The notes beneath the pieces were generated by a model that did not search any database, was not told where the DNA came from, and saw only the letters and a list, made by a program, of their open reading frames with translations. 64,000 nucleotides of DNA from Lepidurus packardi (taxonomy: Eukaryota > Arthropoda > Branchiopoda > Notostraca > Triopsidae): the NCBI GenBank assembly GCA_023053545.1, contig JAKZAN010000001.1, positions 5,786,565 through 5,850,564 of the forward strand. The letters are read 5' to 3'. Of the stretch, positions 12,456 to 22,607 are shown piece by piece. Made by a program: the position numbers and the translations under genes. Position 1 is the stretch's first letter. Every line of letters starts with the position of its first letter.

Positions 12456-13538
12456 ATGACCACGTCACCAACCCCAACGGCAGCAGCAGCCCACCAGATG
12501 GAGGAAGATGCTGGGGAAGGAAGTTTTCCCACCACACGCCTGATGAGGAGTTTTTTGGCCTCACAACAAGCCGTATTGGACGCATTAACGAAACAGACGA
12601 CTAATCCACCACTACCTGGGAAAATCAGCAGCCAGAGCCTTGCTACCATGGCGATCTTTTCCGGCGGCCCCGAGGAGGACGTGGAGCATTGGGCTGAAAC
12701 CCTCTCTCGAATAGGGAAAGTAGAAGGCTGGACACCGGAGCAGCATTTACGAGCCGCCCTGAGTAAGATCGCGGGTCCTGTTGTCCACTGGAACGACTCG
12801 CGCGGCGGCGCTTGTAAAAACTGGGATGACTGGAAAATAGCTCTACAAAAGGCGTTTGGAAGGCCACTCTCGTTAGAACAATGGAGCGCAAAAATTCAGG
12901 CCCGGGTCCAACAAGCAGGGGAGAGTACCGCAAGTTATTTATACGATAAACTACGACTTTGCGAACGCTGCCCAATCCAACTAAAAGAAAAAGAACAAAT
13001 TGAGCGTCTCGCCCGCGGATTACGACGACCTGATGTAGCTGCGGCTGTTATGGCCAGACGACCAAACACAGTGGACAGCTTCATTGATTTAATCAACCAC
13101 GTCGAAACTACGACTTGTAGCTATAACGCTCCTATCGCGCCCGTCACCTCCGTGCAGGAGTCGACACTTCCCCCTCGAAATTCTGCATTGAGCCCATTAC
13201 CGTTATACCCGCCCGTTAGTCCCCAAGTCAAACCCAGCTCACCTACGTCAGATACCCTGCCGGCTACAATCGAGCAGCTACTTACCCGTATGAGTTCCCT
13301 AGAGCAAACCATGCGAACTCAGAAGTCGGAGCACAATCGGCAACCGTCCCGCCGGCCGACTTGCTATCAGTGTGGTCGGGAAGGGCACATCGCCCGCGAC
13401 TGCCGAAATCGAAACAATTCGCCTCGAAATCTACAAGAATCCATTGTATGTTTCCGATGCGATAAGGCTGGCCACATTGCCCGGAACTGCCCTACTCGAG
13501 TGCCACCCACATCGGAAAACTCCTCAGCCGACCTGTAG
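12456..13538 (+). CDS. Retrotransposon Gag polyprotein
   Basis: A 360-residue frame. The N-terminal half resembles the retrotransposon gag/capsid domain (FSGGPEEDVEHWAETL, WDDWKIALQKAFG, RLARGLRRPDV). Near the C-terminus are two CCHC zinc knuckles, CYQCGREGHIARDC (about residues 303-316) and CFRCDKAGHIARNC (about 332-345), which bind the element RNA. Part of the element at 11957-17707. Confidence 0.93.
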   Translation: MTTSPTPTAAAAHQMEEDAGEGSFPTTRLMRSFLASQQAVLDALTKQTTNPPLPGKISSQSLATMAIFSGGPEEDVEHWAETLSRIGKVEGWTPEQHLRAALSKIAGPVVHWNDSRGGACKNWDDWKIALQKAFGRPLSLEQWSAKIQARVQQAGESTASYLYDKLRLCERCPIQLKEKEQIERLARGLRRPDVAAAVMARRPNTVDSFIDLINHVETTTCSYNAPIAPVTSVQESTLPPRNSALSPLPLYPPVSPQVKPSSPTSDTLPATIEQLLTRMSSLEQTMRTQKSEHNRQPSRRPTCYQCGREGHIARDCRNRNNSPRNLQESIVCFRCDKAGHIARNCPTRVPPTSENSSADL

Positions 13539-13573
13539 GAGCAGGGCCGGCTGTAAGTCCTAAAGGCTCCAGC

Positions 13574-16500
13574 GTGGTTACTGTAGATGGAACGATATCC
13601 GATCAAAGAATAGGTTTACCCGTGATTCACTTGGATGTCGGGGGAGTAGGTCAGGTAACCGGTCTTGTCGATTCAGGCGCTTCGTGTTCCCTCATTTGTG
13701 CTTGTACCCTGCCGCAGCATTCAGAGATCCAACCATATTTTGGAACTCCACTAACTGACGCCGGGAATGGAGTTGTGCCAGTATTAGGAACAATTATGCT
13801 AGAAATCACCCCGACCACCTTGAACCGTCCATGTATGCATCAATTTTTAGTAGTTAATCAAGCCCCCTTCCCGGTTATACTCGGTGTAGACTGGATGGCT
13901 GTTGCAAATGTCAGTGTCCTTAGTTCCGAAGGACAAATAAAAGTAATGTATGATGCAGAAACCTTGTCAAAACATGTAATGTATGCCCCACCTAAAATAG
14001 AAACCACAGTTGCTCCCTGCAATACCCTTGAAAAATCGGCTCCTAGTTCGGAAAAATCATTTCTTCAAGATTTTCAGGTTATGGACGATCATTCCGAAGG
14101 GTTCTTAGGTGTGCTCAGGTCTTCCGAAACGGCCGTTATTCCTCCGGGTTCACTGTGTTTTGTACCAGCTTATGTCCCTAGAAACTCTCCAAATACCATT
14201 ATAGCAGCAGCGGTCCTTAGGGCCAACCCAGGCGACGAATGGATTACCCCGTCGAGCCTCCTACAAGCTAAGAATGGAAAGACCTTTGTTCCCGTTCTCA
14301 ATATTGGAAAACACCGTTTGACCATCCACCCCCATACAAAACTAGGGCTAGCTAGCTCTCCGCAATCGGTCTCGGTCCCCATTGACTCTCCCGGTAGCCA
14401 GGGGACAGTAGCTACCGTAAACCACCGTTCTTCAAGTAATTCCACTCTCCCGTTTAACGACACTCAGTTCGGGGAAACTTTAAGCCAGGACCAGAGACGA
14501 GAGTTGTCAGACCTTCTGAATTCATACTCTCAATGTTTTGCAACCTCCGACAAACCTCTGCCAGGTACAAGTTTGGTCGATCATCAGATCCACACGGAAC
14601 AACCAATTCCCTTGCATGTTCCTCCTCGACGGGTATCCGCTGCAGAACGACAAATCATTTCAGAACAAGTCACCAAGATGTTGGACGCAGGCATCATTAC
14701 TCCTTCTACCAGTCCATGGTCTTCTCCCGTCGTGCTTGTCAAAAAGAAAAATGGCGAACTACGGTTCTGTGTAGACTATCGACGACTAAACAGTATCACG
14801 AAGAAGGACGTTTACCCCCTTCCACGTATTGACGACATTCTTGATCGAATTGGAAACGCCGTCTTCTTTACATCTTTGGATCTGGCTAGTGGGTACTGGC
14901 AGGTAACGGTCAACCCCTCAGACCGGGAGAAAACGGCTTTCGTTACTCCCGATGGGCTTTACGAATTTCAACGGATGCCTTTCGGATTGTGTAATGCCCC
15001 GGCCACTTTCCAGCGTCTGATGGACCGAGTACTTGCGGGACTCAAATGGTCTCACTGTCTAGTATACTTAGATGACATACTCATCTTTGGGCGTACCTTT
15101 TCGGAACATCAGGATAGACTACGACTGGTATTAGAAGCTATACGACATTCGAATCTTACACTAAACCTGGACAAATGCACCTTTGCTCGTCCGGAAGTCG
15201 TGTTCCTAGGGCATCGCGTTAACTGCCATGGGATTGGCCCGGATTCCCAGAGGGCTGAAGCCATTATAAACTATCCCCAACCTAGTAACCTCAAACAACT
15301 CAGGCGGTTTCTTGGCATGCTGGGATATTATAGGCGCTTTATCCGGGGTTTCGCCGCCATAGCCCGTCCCCTGTATGGTCTGTTAAAAAAGGCAACGACT
15401 TGGAACTGGACGGAGCAAAGCAGCGCATCATTCCTTCACTTAAAACAGGCTCTACGTACCGCCCCGATTTTAAACCATTTCCAAGAGGAACGGGAGATTG
15501 AAATCCATACGGATGCCAGTTACGAAGGGCTTGGCGCCGTTCTAGTACAACGACAGGGTAACGAAGAATTCACCATTGCCTATATTAGCAGAAGACTCTC
15601 GGATCCGGAATCTCGATACCACAGTAATGAACTGGAATGTCTTGCCGTGGTTTGGGCCGTTACGAAGTGGAGGTCCTATATTTTTGGTCGGCCCTTTAAG
15701 GTCATCACGGATAATACCGCGGTCACCTACCTCTTTCACAAACAGGAGGTCAATGCAAAATTTAGCCGGTGGGTTCTTGCTCTTCAGGAATATGACATTA
15801 CCTTCCAGCACAGAAAAGGAAAAGCCAATGTTGTCGCAGATGCCCTATCGCGCGCACCAACAGGAGCCGGCGAAGAAACTCAGCCACCAGACCACATGGC
15901 TATTTGCACGCTATTATACAAAGTCCAACCTTCAGTACTCTTGGCTGAGCAGTACACCGATCCGCAGTTCTCGCATCTCTTATTGCTCTTAAACGACCCC
16001 GCAGCCTTATCAAAATTTCCTGACAGCGACGGTATTTCCACTCAATTCTCGCTTCGCCACGGGCTACTTTACCGGAAAGGTAATGGCCGAGGTCGAAAGT
16101 TGCTGCTTGCGTTACCCCGAACGTTCCGTCGGGACGTTCTGCGTAGCTGTCACGACAGTTTTGCAGGAGGCCATCTCGGTCTTACAAAAACCTTAGACAA
16201 AGTTAAGTCCCGATACTGGTGGCCCAGGCTTACCTCAACGGTTCGACGGTATGTTAAATCTTGCCCCACCTGTCAACAAAGGAAGATTCCCCCCGGCCCA
16301 CCACTAGGCTTCTTGCAACCAATTCCTCCTCCGGATCAACCATTTCGTCTGCTGGGCATTGATCACGTTGGCCCTTTTCCTCTCACTCCCCGTGGAAATC
16401 GGCACTTGCTAGTTGCGATCGACTACCACAGTAAATGGGTCGAGGTACGAGCCGTTCCCGATACATCCTCTAAAAATGTTGTTGACTTTCTCATGGAACA

Positions 16501-17509
16501 AATAATCCTACGGCATGGAACACCTGAGGCGCTGATTAGCGATAGAGGAACAGGATTTACCGCACGTCAGATGGAAGAAACCCTAGAACGCCTGAAAATC
16601 CGGCATTCGATGACAGCCGCCTATCACCCCCAAGCAAATGGGCTCTGTGAGCGAGTTAATCGTACACTGACCGAAATCGTTGCAGGTTTGATCGAATCCG
16701 ACCAGCATCAATGGGATTCCTTAGTCCAAACAGCGGCCTTCTGTGTCAATACTGCCATGCAAGAAACCACCGGAATAAGCCCGTTTCAATTGGTATATGG
16801 ACGTCTTCCAGTGTTACCCGAAGAGACGCTATTCCCGTGGCCGGAAGATGTGTCAGAAACTTATCCCGAGTTTCTTGGACGCGTCGAGGCCGTACGAAGA
16901 GCAACCATGGAGCGAATCTTGGTTAAACAGAAAGCGCAGAAACTCCGTTACGACAAACACCATCGGGCTCCACCTGTCTTCAAACCTGGTGATCTGGTAT
17001 GGGTCCAGCGGCGTCTCCGAACGAAGGGCCAGTCACCTAAACTCCGTCCAAAATATATCGGACCCTTTTCCATTGCCAGAAATATTACAGAAGTCACCTA
17101 CCAAATCGAAGACCTACCCGGACAGGAAACAAAACGTCGACTTCGGATATTTCCCGCCCACGTCAGTCAACTAAGGAAATTTGTACCCGGTTATGTGTCC
17201 GACGAAGAAAGTGACGAAGAAGATGGAGAAGATGACGGTGAAATTGTAGACATAGACGACAACACGACCTCTAACCAGAGTGAGGAAAATAGAGAATCGG
17301 ACGATGATCTCCCTTTGGCGCAGCTCTTGAAACACCATGGAACAGAAGGAGTGAACGATGCTGATGATGACCTGCCATTGTCCGAGTTGGTGAAAACCTG
17401 GAGACCTGCCGGGGTCGGAGAGGGTCACTTGGTCGCTCGGGAGAGCGATTTAAGTCAGGAAGGGCCGAGTGTAGCGAATGACCCTTTTGAAAACGTTGGT
17501 CTTGGTTAA
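13574..17509 (+). CDS. Retrotransposon Pol polyprotein (PR-RT-RNaseH-IN)
   Basis: An open frame of 1311 residues. Aspartic protease at about residue 31 (LVDSGASCSLI), reverse transcriptase at about 370-560 (FCVDYRRLN, YLDDILIF near 496), RNase H from about 640 (HTDASYEGLG), integrase zinc finger (H..H...CPTCQQRK, about 855-900), DDE core (GIDHVGPF, ISDRGTGF, NGLCERVN) and a GPY/F-like module (RPKYIGPF). The C-terminal roughly 130 residues are strongly acidic and carry two copies of a DDDLPL-type motif. The frame ends inside the 3' LTR. Confidence 0.95.
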   Translation: MVTVDGTISDQRIGLPVIHLDVGGVGQVTGLVDSGASCSLICACTLPQHSEIQPYFGTPLTDAGNGVVPVLGTIMLEITPTTLNRPCMHQFLVVNQAPFPVILGVDWMAVANVSVLSSEGQIKVMYDAETLSKHVMYAPPKIETTVAPCNTLEKSAPSSEKSFLQDFQVMDDHSEGFLGVLRSSETAVIPPGSLCFVPAYVPRNSPNTIIAAAVLRANPGDEWITPSSLLQAKNGKTFVPVLNIGKHRLTIHPHTKLGLASSPQSVSVPIDSPGSQGTVATVNHRSSSNSTLPFNDTQFGETLSQDQRRELSDLLNSYSQCFATSDKPLPGTSLVDHQIHTEQPIPLHVPPRRVSAAERQIISEQVTKMLDAGIITPSTSPWSSPVVLVKKKNGELRFCVDYRRLNSITKKDVYPLPRIDDILDRIGNAVFFTSLDLASGYWQVTVNPSDREKTAFVTPDGLYEFQRMPFGLCNAPATFQRLMDRVLAGLKWSHCLVYLDDILIFGRTFSEHQDRLRLVLEAIRHSNLTLNLDKCTFARPEVVFLGHRVNCHGIGPDSQRAEAIINYPQPSNLKQLRRFLGMLGYYRRFIRGFAAIARPLYGLLKKATTWNWTEQSSASFLHLKQALRTAPILNHFQEEREIEIHTDASYEGLGAVLVQRQGNEEFTIAYISRRLSDPESRYHSNELECLAVVWAVTKWRSYIFGRPFKVITDNTAVTYLFHKQEVNAKFSRWVLALQEYDITFQHRKGKANVVADALSRAPTGAGEETQPPDHMAICTLLYKVQPSVLLAEQYTDPQFSHLLLLLNDPAALSKFPDSDGISTQFSLRHGLLYRKGNGRGRKLLLALPRTFRRDVLRSCHDSFAGGHLGLTKTLDKVKSRYWWPRLTSTVRRYVKSCPTCQQRKIPPGPPLGFLQPIPPPDQPFRLLGIDHVGPFPLTPRGNRHLLVAIDYHSKWVEVRAVPDTSSKNVVDFLMEQIILRHGTPEALISDRGTGFTARQMEETLERLKIRHSMTAAYHPQANGLCERVNRTLTEIVAGLIESDQHQWDSLVQTAAFCVNTAMQETTGISPFQLVYGRLPVLPEETLFPWPEDVSETYPEFLGRVEAVRRATMERILVKQKAQKLRYDKHHRAPPVFKPGDLVWVQRRLRTKGQSPKLRPKYIGPFSIARNITEVTYQIEDLPGQETKRRLRIFPAHVSQLRKFVPGYVSDEESDEEDGEDDGEIVDIDDNTTSNQSEENRESDDDLPLAQLLKHHGTEGVNDADDDLPLSELVKTWRPAGVGEGHLVARESDLSQEGPSVANDPFENVGLG

Positions 17510-17707
17510 TTTGCATGTTTGGGAGTAAGTGGCGGATTCTTGGAGAATGGCAAGGTCAGGTCAATGAAGGACAAACGTTGAAAGAAGCATGTTCGCTAAG
17601 AAAGGGGTCGCCAAGTGGTATAAAAAGATACGCCAATGTACAGACGAGGCAGTTGGGTTTTAGACCAAGCAAAGGAATACAACATTGAAAAAAAACCATC
17701 CGTGACA
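17470..17707 (+). repeat. 3' LTR (238 bp)
   Basis: Same sequence as the 5' LTR by eye. A purine-rich stretch (aggaagggccgag) just before it is the likely polypurine tract. It is followed by the target duplication GTAT. The end of the pol frame overlaps its first 40 bases. Confidence 0.95.
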
Positions 17708-17711
17708 GTAT

Positions 17712-18011
17712 TAATCACAAAAAACTTATTTTTATTACAACCTTTGTTAAGTTTAAATTATAACAATATCCCAAGAGTCCTCTAACATAGTTTAAAATAA
17801 GGACGGAAGCAAGTTGACGTCGAGTTATTTTTCCCACAATTCGAATGCACCGCCCTTCGTTTTAGTAAGCTTGCTTCAAGTAAATGTTATCCGAAAGTTC
17901 ATAGCGCCAACTAACTTTAGTGTCAAGTGGCGCCACTTCCTTTGTTCTCTTTGTATTTGTTCGTGGAAAGTTTACGTTAATAGTCACATAAATACATATT
18001 CAACCGGAAGC
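17712..18011. promoter_or_regulatory. MRPL13 upstream region, right part of a split intergenic promoter
   Basis: 300 bases between the retrotransposon and the MRPL13 start codon. It must hold the MRPL13 promoter, and before the insertion was joined to the PEDS1 side. No TATA box or other motif was recognised. Confidence 0.45.
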
Positions 18012-18736
18012 ATGGCTGCTAGTCAACGTGTTCAGGTAAATTATTCTAATATATGGCACGTATTTGAACGGAATTATTATTTTTTGTTAGCAATGGGCAG
18101 CGTTCACTAGAATGTGGTGGATGTTTGACGCAAAATGGCAAGATCCCTACAAAGCTGGCGAACAACTCATTCGTTACCTCAGAGGACTTCACAAACCTAT
18201 CTATTCGCCTTTGAGTATGTCTTTACTTTTACTAGTAATCATTGTGTAGACTAACAATGTGTTTTTAATAATTAATTTCAGACGATAGTGGAGACCATGT
18301 AGTTATCATAAACAGCCGAGATATTGCACTCAGAGGTGACGAGTGGAAGAAAAGGGTTTATTTCCACCATACTGGCTATCCTGGTGGAGCAACTTGGACT
18401 CCAGCATGGGAACTACACTCTAAAGATCCCACAATGGTATTTCTTTTCGTTAACTAAGTATATTGTTCCCAGTTCTAATAATCAAATGCTTTGTTGTTGT
18501 AGATCGTTAGAAAAGCGGTATATAAAAGTATGAAGGGAAATTTAACTCGCCGAACGTTGATGGAAAGACTGCACATTTTCCCGAGCAGTGAAATCCCTGC
18601 CGAAATCCTTGAAAATATTAGCGGACAGATACGCCCGTTACGACCGGTACCCAAGCGGCTTGACGAATATTCTCCCGAAGTGAGGGAAAAGTTCCCAAAA
18701 GTGTTCGACTACCCCAAAGATCATGTGCTGCGATAA
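18012..18736 (+). CDS. MRPL13: Mitochondrial ribosomal protein L13 (uL13m)
   Basis: Component of the large subunit of the mitochondrial ribosome. Four exons: 18012-18035, 18091-18214, 18282-18436, 18503-18736, together 178 residues, the same length as the human protein. Family landmarks are QWAAFTRMWWMFDAKWQDPY near the N-terminus, GDHVVIINSRDIALRGDEW, KRVYFHHTGYPGG and VRKAVYKSMKGNLTRRTLMERL, followed by a short RPVPKRLDEY tail. The start codon sits in a first exon of only eight codons (MAASQRVQ) with a good donor. The next gene begins about 150 bases after the stop. Confidence 0.95.
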
Positions 18737-18773
18737 AGGAGAGTGTTGTCGCATAGTATTTCATTAGAAAGCC

Positions 18774-18779
18774 AATAAA
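18774..18779 (+). terminator. MRPL13 poly(A) signal
   Basis: AATAAA 37 bases after the MRPL13 stop codon, followed by an A/T-rich stretch. Its position fits a normal polyadenylation signal. Confidence 0.7.
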
Positions 18780-18891
18780 AAAAAATTTTTAAATCCAACT
18801 CGTTCAATAAAGCAATCGGTGCGCATGTGTTTCGTAATGGGAGGAGCCAAAATATGTAAACAAGCATTAGATAATTTCTCCTTTTCGTACA

Positions 18892-19651
18892 ATGAGACTT
18901 CTCGGCCAGTGTATCAACCGGTTATCCGTACTTCACTCAAAAATAGTATGCCACGAGAGCAAGGTAGTTTTGTTGTGTTACCTTTGTTTAACACATTGAT
19001 AGTTAATATGCTCCTTATTTTGGTATTTAAAAGGCATGGTTTTCTCAAAGCACCAGCCGGTATTCGTTGAAATTACAAACCGGATCGATATGGGCGCTGT
19101 TACGGAAAAAAACTCGGCCCAACTGTGATGTTGTACCAGAAGGATACACACTAGTCTACCGAACTGGAATGGAAAACTACATAATTTACTCCCATTGCGG
19201 TTTTCTTGCCGGATTTTCGTTAGGCGGCCTCATTCTTGGCTCGTCATTTATTCTTAATGCCCTATTAGGACTTCCGCTTTTCAGCGCGTCTTATATCAAT
19301 GGAAAAACATTGGTAGAAGATACTTTCCAACTTTGCTGCTACATAGGCGGAACTGGGTTGCTCTTTCTCCCAGTTCAGATCTTATTCCAGCGAACGCCGC
19401 TGCGTATGTATTACTCGCCGACAGAAGACAAGTTCCTGGCTTTCTATGCTAGCTATTTACTGTTTTCTACAAGAACGCAGCTATTTTTGCCTGGACAAAT
19501 GCTGGCTCCAAAAGACAAGACGTCGGAAGTCTTGTGGTGGAGTCTCCAGCATATTTATTTAGGAGAGAAGAAACGACAAAAAATTCTCCTGTTTGGTGAA
19601 AGTTTTGTTCAACCCTATTATTACAATCATTTGCTAGGATACCAGCAGTGA
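18892..19651 (+). CDS. TMEM70-like mitochondrial inner-membrane protein
   Basis: TMEM70 proteins help assemble ATP synthase in the mitochondrial inner membrane. Two exons, 18892-18963 and 19034-19651, both phase 0, give 229 residues. The start ATGAGACTTCTC was chosen because only this frame joins the second exon; it yields a basic, Ser-rich N-terminus (MRLLGQCINRLSVLHSK) that looks like a mitochondrial presequence. GYTLVYRTGMENYIIY resembles the family's LVYxGxM motif. Two hydrophobic segments follow, then RMYYSPTEDKFLAFYAS and a C-terminal F...YYYNHLLGY matching the TMEM70 NREDYIHLMGY end. Divergence is considerable, so another TMEM186/TMEM223-type protein is possible. AATAAA occurs shortly after the stop. 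Confidence 0.65.
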
Positions 19652-19886
19652 ACGCATTGTAAAACTGTAGTTTTATTAATAAAATATCTAAATTAAATAA
19701 AGTTAAGCTATTGCTTTTGCATAGCTCGTAAGGCGGTTCTTCATGAAAAGTACGTAGGATCAGAATAGCCTTGCACAGCTAAAAAGCGTCTTTCCTGATT
19801 TTCGTGTTAAAGCTATTCGCTGCTTCATATCCAAACCGGGGTTTGTGGTGTTCTAGAACCTGGAAATTTGATTCGCAATTTCACAA

Positions 19887-21471
19887 ATGTCAACAAACGC
19901 ACGTTGGGAAGACGTAAATTCATTTTCTGTGTTGAAATTTGCCCTAAAAACCCGTCTACTTTTTATTACATTACAAGTAGAAATAGCCGTATAAAATATA
20001 TACTTTTGTTTAGAGTGTAATTTTGCTGTGTTCTTAGGCTTCAGCAAATTCTTTCGTGTCTGATCATGTACCTGACGCGTTTGAATCCCCGCTTTCAGAA
20101 ATCCACGATGGAAATAATCAGTCGGGAGCATTGGATAGACTTATTATGCTCACATTGAAAGGTTTTCATCACTGGGATGCCCAATATTTCCTCCACGTCG
20201 CCCATTACGGCTATACCTACGAAAACGCCCTCGCCTTCTTCCCCTTTTTCCCGTTATGCATCCGATACCTGGCCCTTCTCTTTACAAAGCTCTCAATGGG
20301 CGTTATTACCTTATACCCAGCCTATCTTGTCGCTTCTACAATGCTAAACGTCTTCACTTTCATTATAGCCTCTATAGCACTCTTCCAATTGGGTCAGAAA
20401 GTCTTACAGGACAAAGTATTAGCATATCGTGCCGCTCTTCTCTTTTGTTTGTCACCTGCGACTATTTTCTTTATAGCGCCCTACACAGAGTCTTGCTTTA
20501 GCATGTTTTCCTTCCTAGCTATGCTTTACTTTCAAGAGAATAAAATAATTATCTCATCAGTGTTTATCGGATTCGCTGCCATTACCCGATCCAATGGCTT
20601 GGTACTTATTGGCTTAATTGCCCATTGGTTTCTTCGAAACTTCTTTCGGTGGTTTCGTTCTGCTACTGTCTTTACTTTCCTTCGTCTTTGCTTTAAAACC
20701 TGTTTCGTGTTTGCAATATCCCTTCTCCCATTTGGGCTTTTTCAGTACTACGCGTACTCACAGTTTTGCTACAGAACTCGTCAATCATTCCCAGATGAGA
20801 TCCTGGAACAAGCCACAGGAAAGCAATTAATTCTCGCTGGAAATAAAGATAACTCAAGCTCCCCGTGGTGTCATTATGCATTGCCTCTGTCATATTCTTA
20901 CGTACAAGACCGTTATTGGGATGTCGGATTCATTCGATATTACCAACTGAAGCAAATTCCCAATTTCCTACTAGCCAGTCCCGTTTTATACTTGGTCTTC
21001 TCTTTTTTGGCTACCTATCTTCAGAAAAACACTGCGAAAGGGCTTGAAATGATTGTCTCGGAAGCCACTAAGTTAAAACCTGGCCTCTTCAATCCGTTAT
21101 GTGCAGTTTATGCAATTCATGCTGGAGCATTAGCCGTTTTTTGTTCACTGTGCATTCATATTCAGGTTAAAATCGAATTACTATTATATTGGGCCTGTGA
21201 TTATAAAAAGTTTTCTTCTGTAGGTTAGTACACGTTTATTAGCCTCTTCTAGTCCGGTATTGTACTGGTACGTGGCATGGCTGACTTCAGGAAACAAGGT
21301 TAAAAAAAAAGATTTATTTGCCACAATATCTAATTACATTTTTCTTAGCGAGCAACTCAAATTTCCTTGTGGCCGGAAGATAATTCAGCCACGCTTTACT
21401 GTCGAACATACTTTCTTGGTTATATTGTTCTTGGTTTTCTATTATTTTCTAATAATTTCCCATGGACTTGA
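19887..21471 (+). CDS. PIGV: GPI mannosyltransferase 2 (PIG-V)
   Basis: Adds the second mannose to glycosylphosphatidylinositol anchors in the ER lumen; a multi-pass membrane enzyme. Four exons: 19887-19976, 20038-21165, 21224-21298, 21349-21471. Exon 1 (MSTNARWEDV..VLKFALKTRLL) aligns with the N-terminus of the human enzyme. The luminal catalytic motif HHWDAQYFLHVAHYGYTYE and LAFFPFFPL follow. Later landmarks are ALLFCLSPATIFF, AITRSNGLVLIG, FQYYAYSQFC, PWCHYALPLSYSYVQDRYW, VGFIRYYQLKQIPNFLLA, STRLLASSSPVLYW and the C-terminal NNFPWT. All exons join in phase 0. No sign of damage. Confidence 0.94.
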
Positions 21472-22607
21472 AATATTTTTTTTCCAGTATCACGAAAAAC
21501 TGTATACAGATTTCCAACATGAACCGCGTTCATTTTGTACGTTCGACTTAAACTTCGACTAGCCAAACTTCCTTGACTTACGCTTATAATCGTTCGTTTT
21601 AGTCTAAGCTTTGAAAGTTTACGGAAGTCAACTTGGAAAGTCTTGGAGTCCAAAACGAAAAGTTATAAGCATAAAGTTTACTGTTGCCCATGGTGCGGTG
21701 CTTGTCGAAAGCTCCCATATTGGTTGTTTGCATCTTACGCTCGTGCTTCTTGTTCCAAAATTCAATATTTCGACGTAAAAATCGTTGATTGACAATTAAA
21801 ATAATAGGAAAAGAAATTAAAATATATATGAAAAGTAGCATATTCTTGAAAAGTACGCAGTCTCCATGTGCGCGTAATAAACGAAGGAAATAAATAATCA
21901 AGGATGCGGTGTTAAGTTTAAATCTGGGCGAATGAGTACTCATTATAGACTTGCCTGACTTGAGACCAAAGCTAAAAGCCGACGGGCTAAACAAAACTCT
22001 TATAAGCCCGAAGTTTACCTATCTCGAACTCTTATAAACGCAAATCTTGGATAGACTTTTAAGTCGGCCAAGGACGCGAACGCTGCTAAAGGAAGTGGTT
22101 ATACTTATATACTAGTTACTACATTTTTCTCAGAATATGTACGTTAGAATTGAACTGGAAAACGTGTTTCGAGGCTGAAAAAAAATCCCGATGTCCCCAG
22201 GAAGAACTCGAATATCTTTTTGTAAAGGAATTAATTTCTCAACGAAACTCCCTTTTTAAGGACAAAGGCCATTTTGTTTATTGAGTATCAGAACGTTTTC
22301 GACGGAAAGAAGAGCAATTTTTTAACATTTTACAACGGCAGCATGAGAGGAGGGAAGGACACATTCCAGAAATTGGGTGTTTCACTGAAAATTTTACCCA
22401 TCACCAGCAAACTTCAATTCAGTGTAAGGTTATTGTCTACCCCTATACATTGGAACAAAAAATAAAATGACAGTGTATAAGCTACGAACAATAGTGTGGC
22501 TAAAAAACAATTACAACTGACCCACATATGGTTTTGCTAAACGATTATTAATGTTAAAAAAAAGAATAATTTCCTTGTTACGAACAGATTAAACAACAGT
22601 GTTCCAT
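21472..22607. other. Intergenic space between convergent PIGV and polo
   Basis: 1.1 kb of AT-rich sequence holding two 3' flanks. TTTATT at 22277-22282 reads AATAAA on the minus strand, about 325 bases past the polo stop, and could be the polo polyadenylation signal. A minus-strand open frame at 21599-21943 is listed separately. Confidence 0.5.
21599..21943 (-). CDS. Hypothetical small single-pass membrane protein
   Basis: An open frame of 114 residues from MSTHSPRFK to NFQSLD. It has one strong hydrophobic segment (MLLFIYILISFPIILIV) followed by a basic stretch (NQRFLRRNIEFWNKKHERK), the arrangement of small tail-in membrane proteins. No family was recognised. It sits in the polo/PIGV convergent space and could be a chance frame. 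An internal GTACTT after GDC would also allow splicing. Confidence 0.25.
   Translation of the reverse strand: MSTHSPRFKLNTASLIIYFLRLLRAHGDCVLFKNMLLFIYILISFPIILIVNQRFLRRNIEFWNKKHERKMQTTNMGAFDKHRTMGNSKLYAYNFSFWTPRLSKLTSVNFQSLD

Larger units (their letters stand above)
11957..17707 (+). mobile_element. Ty3/gypsy LTR retrotransposon, apparently whole
   Basis: A 5751-bp element with two 238-bp LTRs that start TGTAGCG and end GTGACA and look identical base for base. It is flanked by a 4-bp target duplication GTAT (11953-11956 and 17708-17711). A tRNA primer site follows the 5' LTR, then gag with two zinc knuckles, then pol in the order protease, reverse transcriptase, RNase H, integrase, which defines the Ty3/gypsy lineage. 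There is no envelope frame. Gag and pol occupy different frames, as in many family members. I see no breaks, and the LTR identity points to a very recent insertion. Confidence 0.95.

Noticed and set aside
13121-17516. Many frames on both strands inside the gypsy element
   Set aside because: Shadows of the gag and pol frames in other frames; no independent features.
18825-18963. Upstream ATG frame MCFVMGGAKICKQ for the TMEM70-like gene
   Set aside because: Its phase at the donor does not match any acceptor of the second exon; the frame starting at 18892 joins in phase 0 and gives a presequence-like N-terminus.
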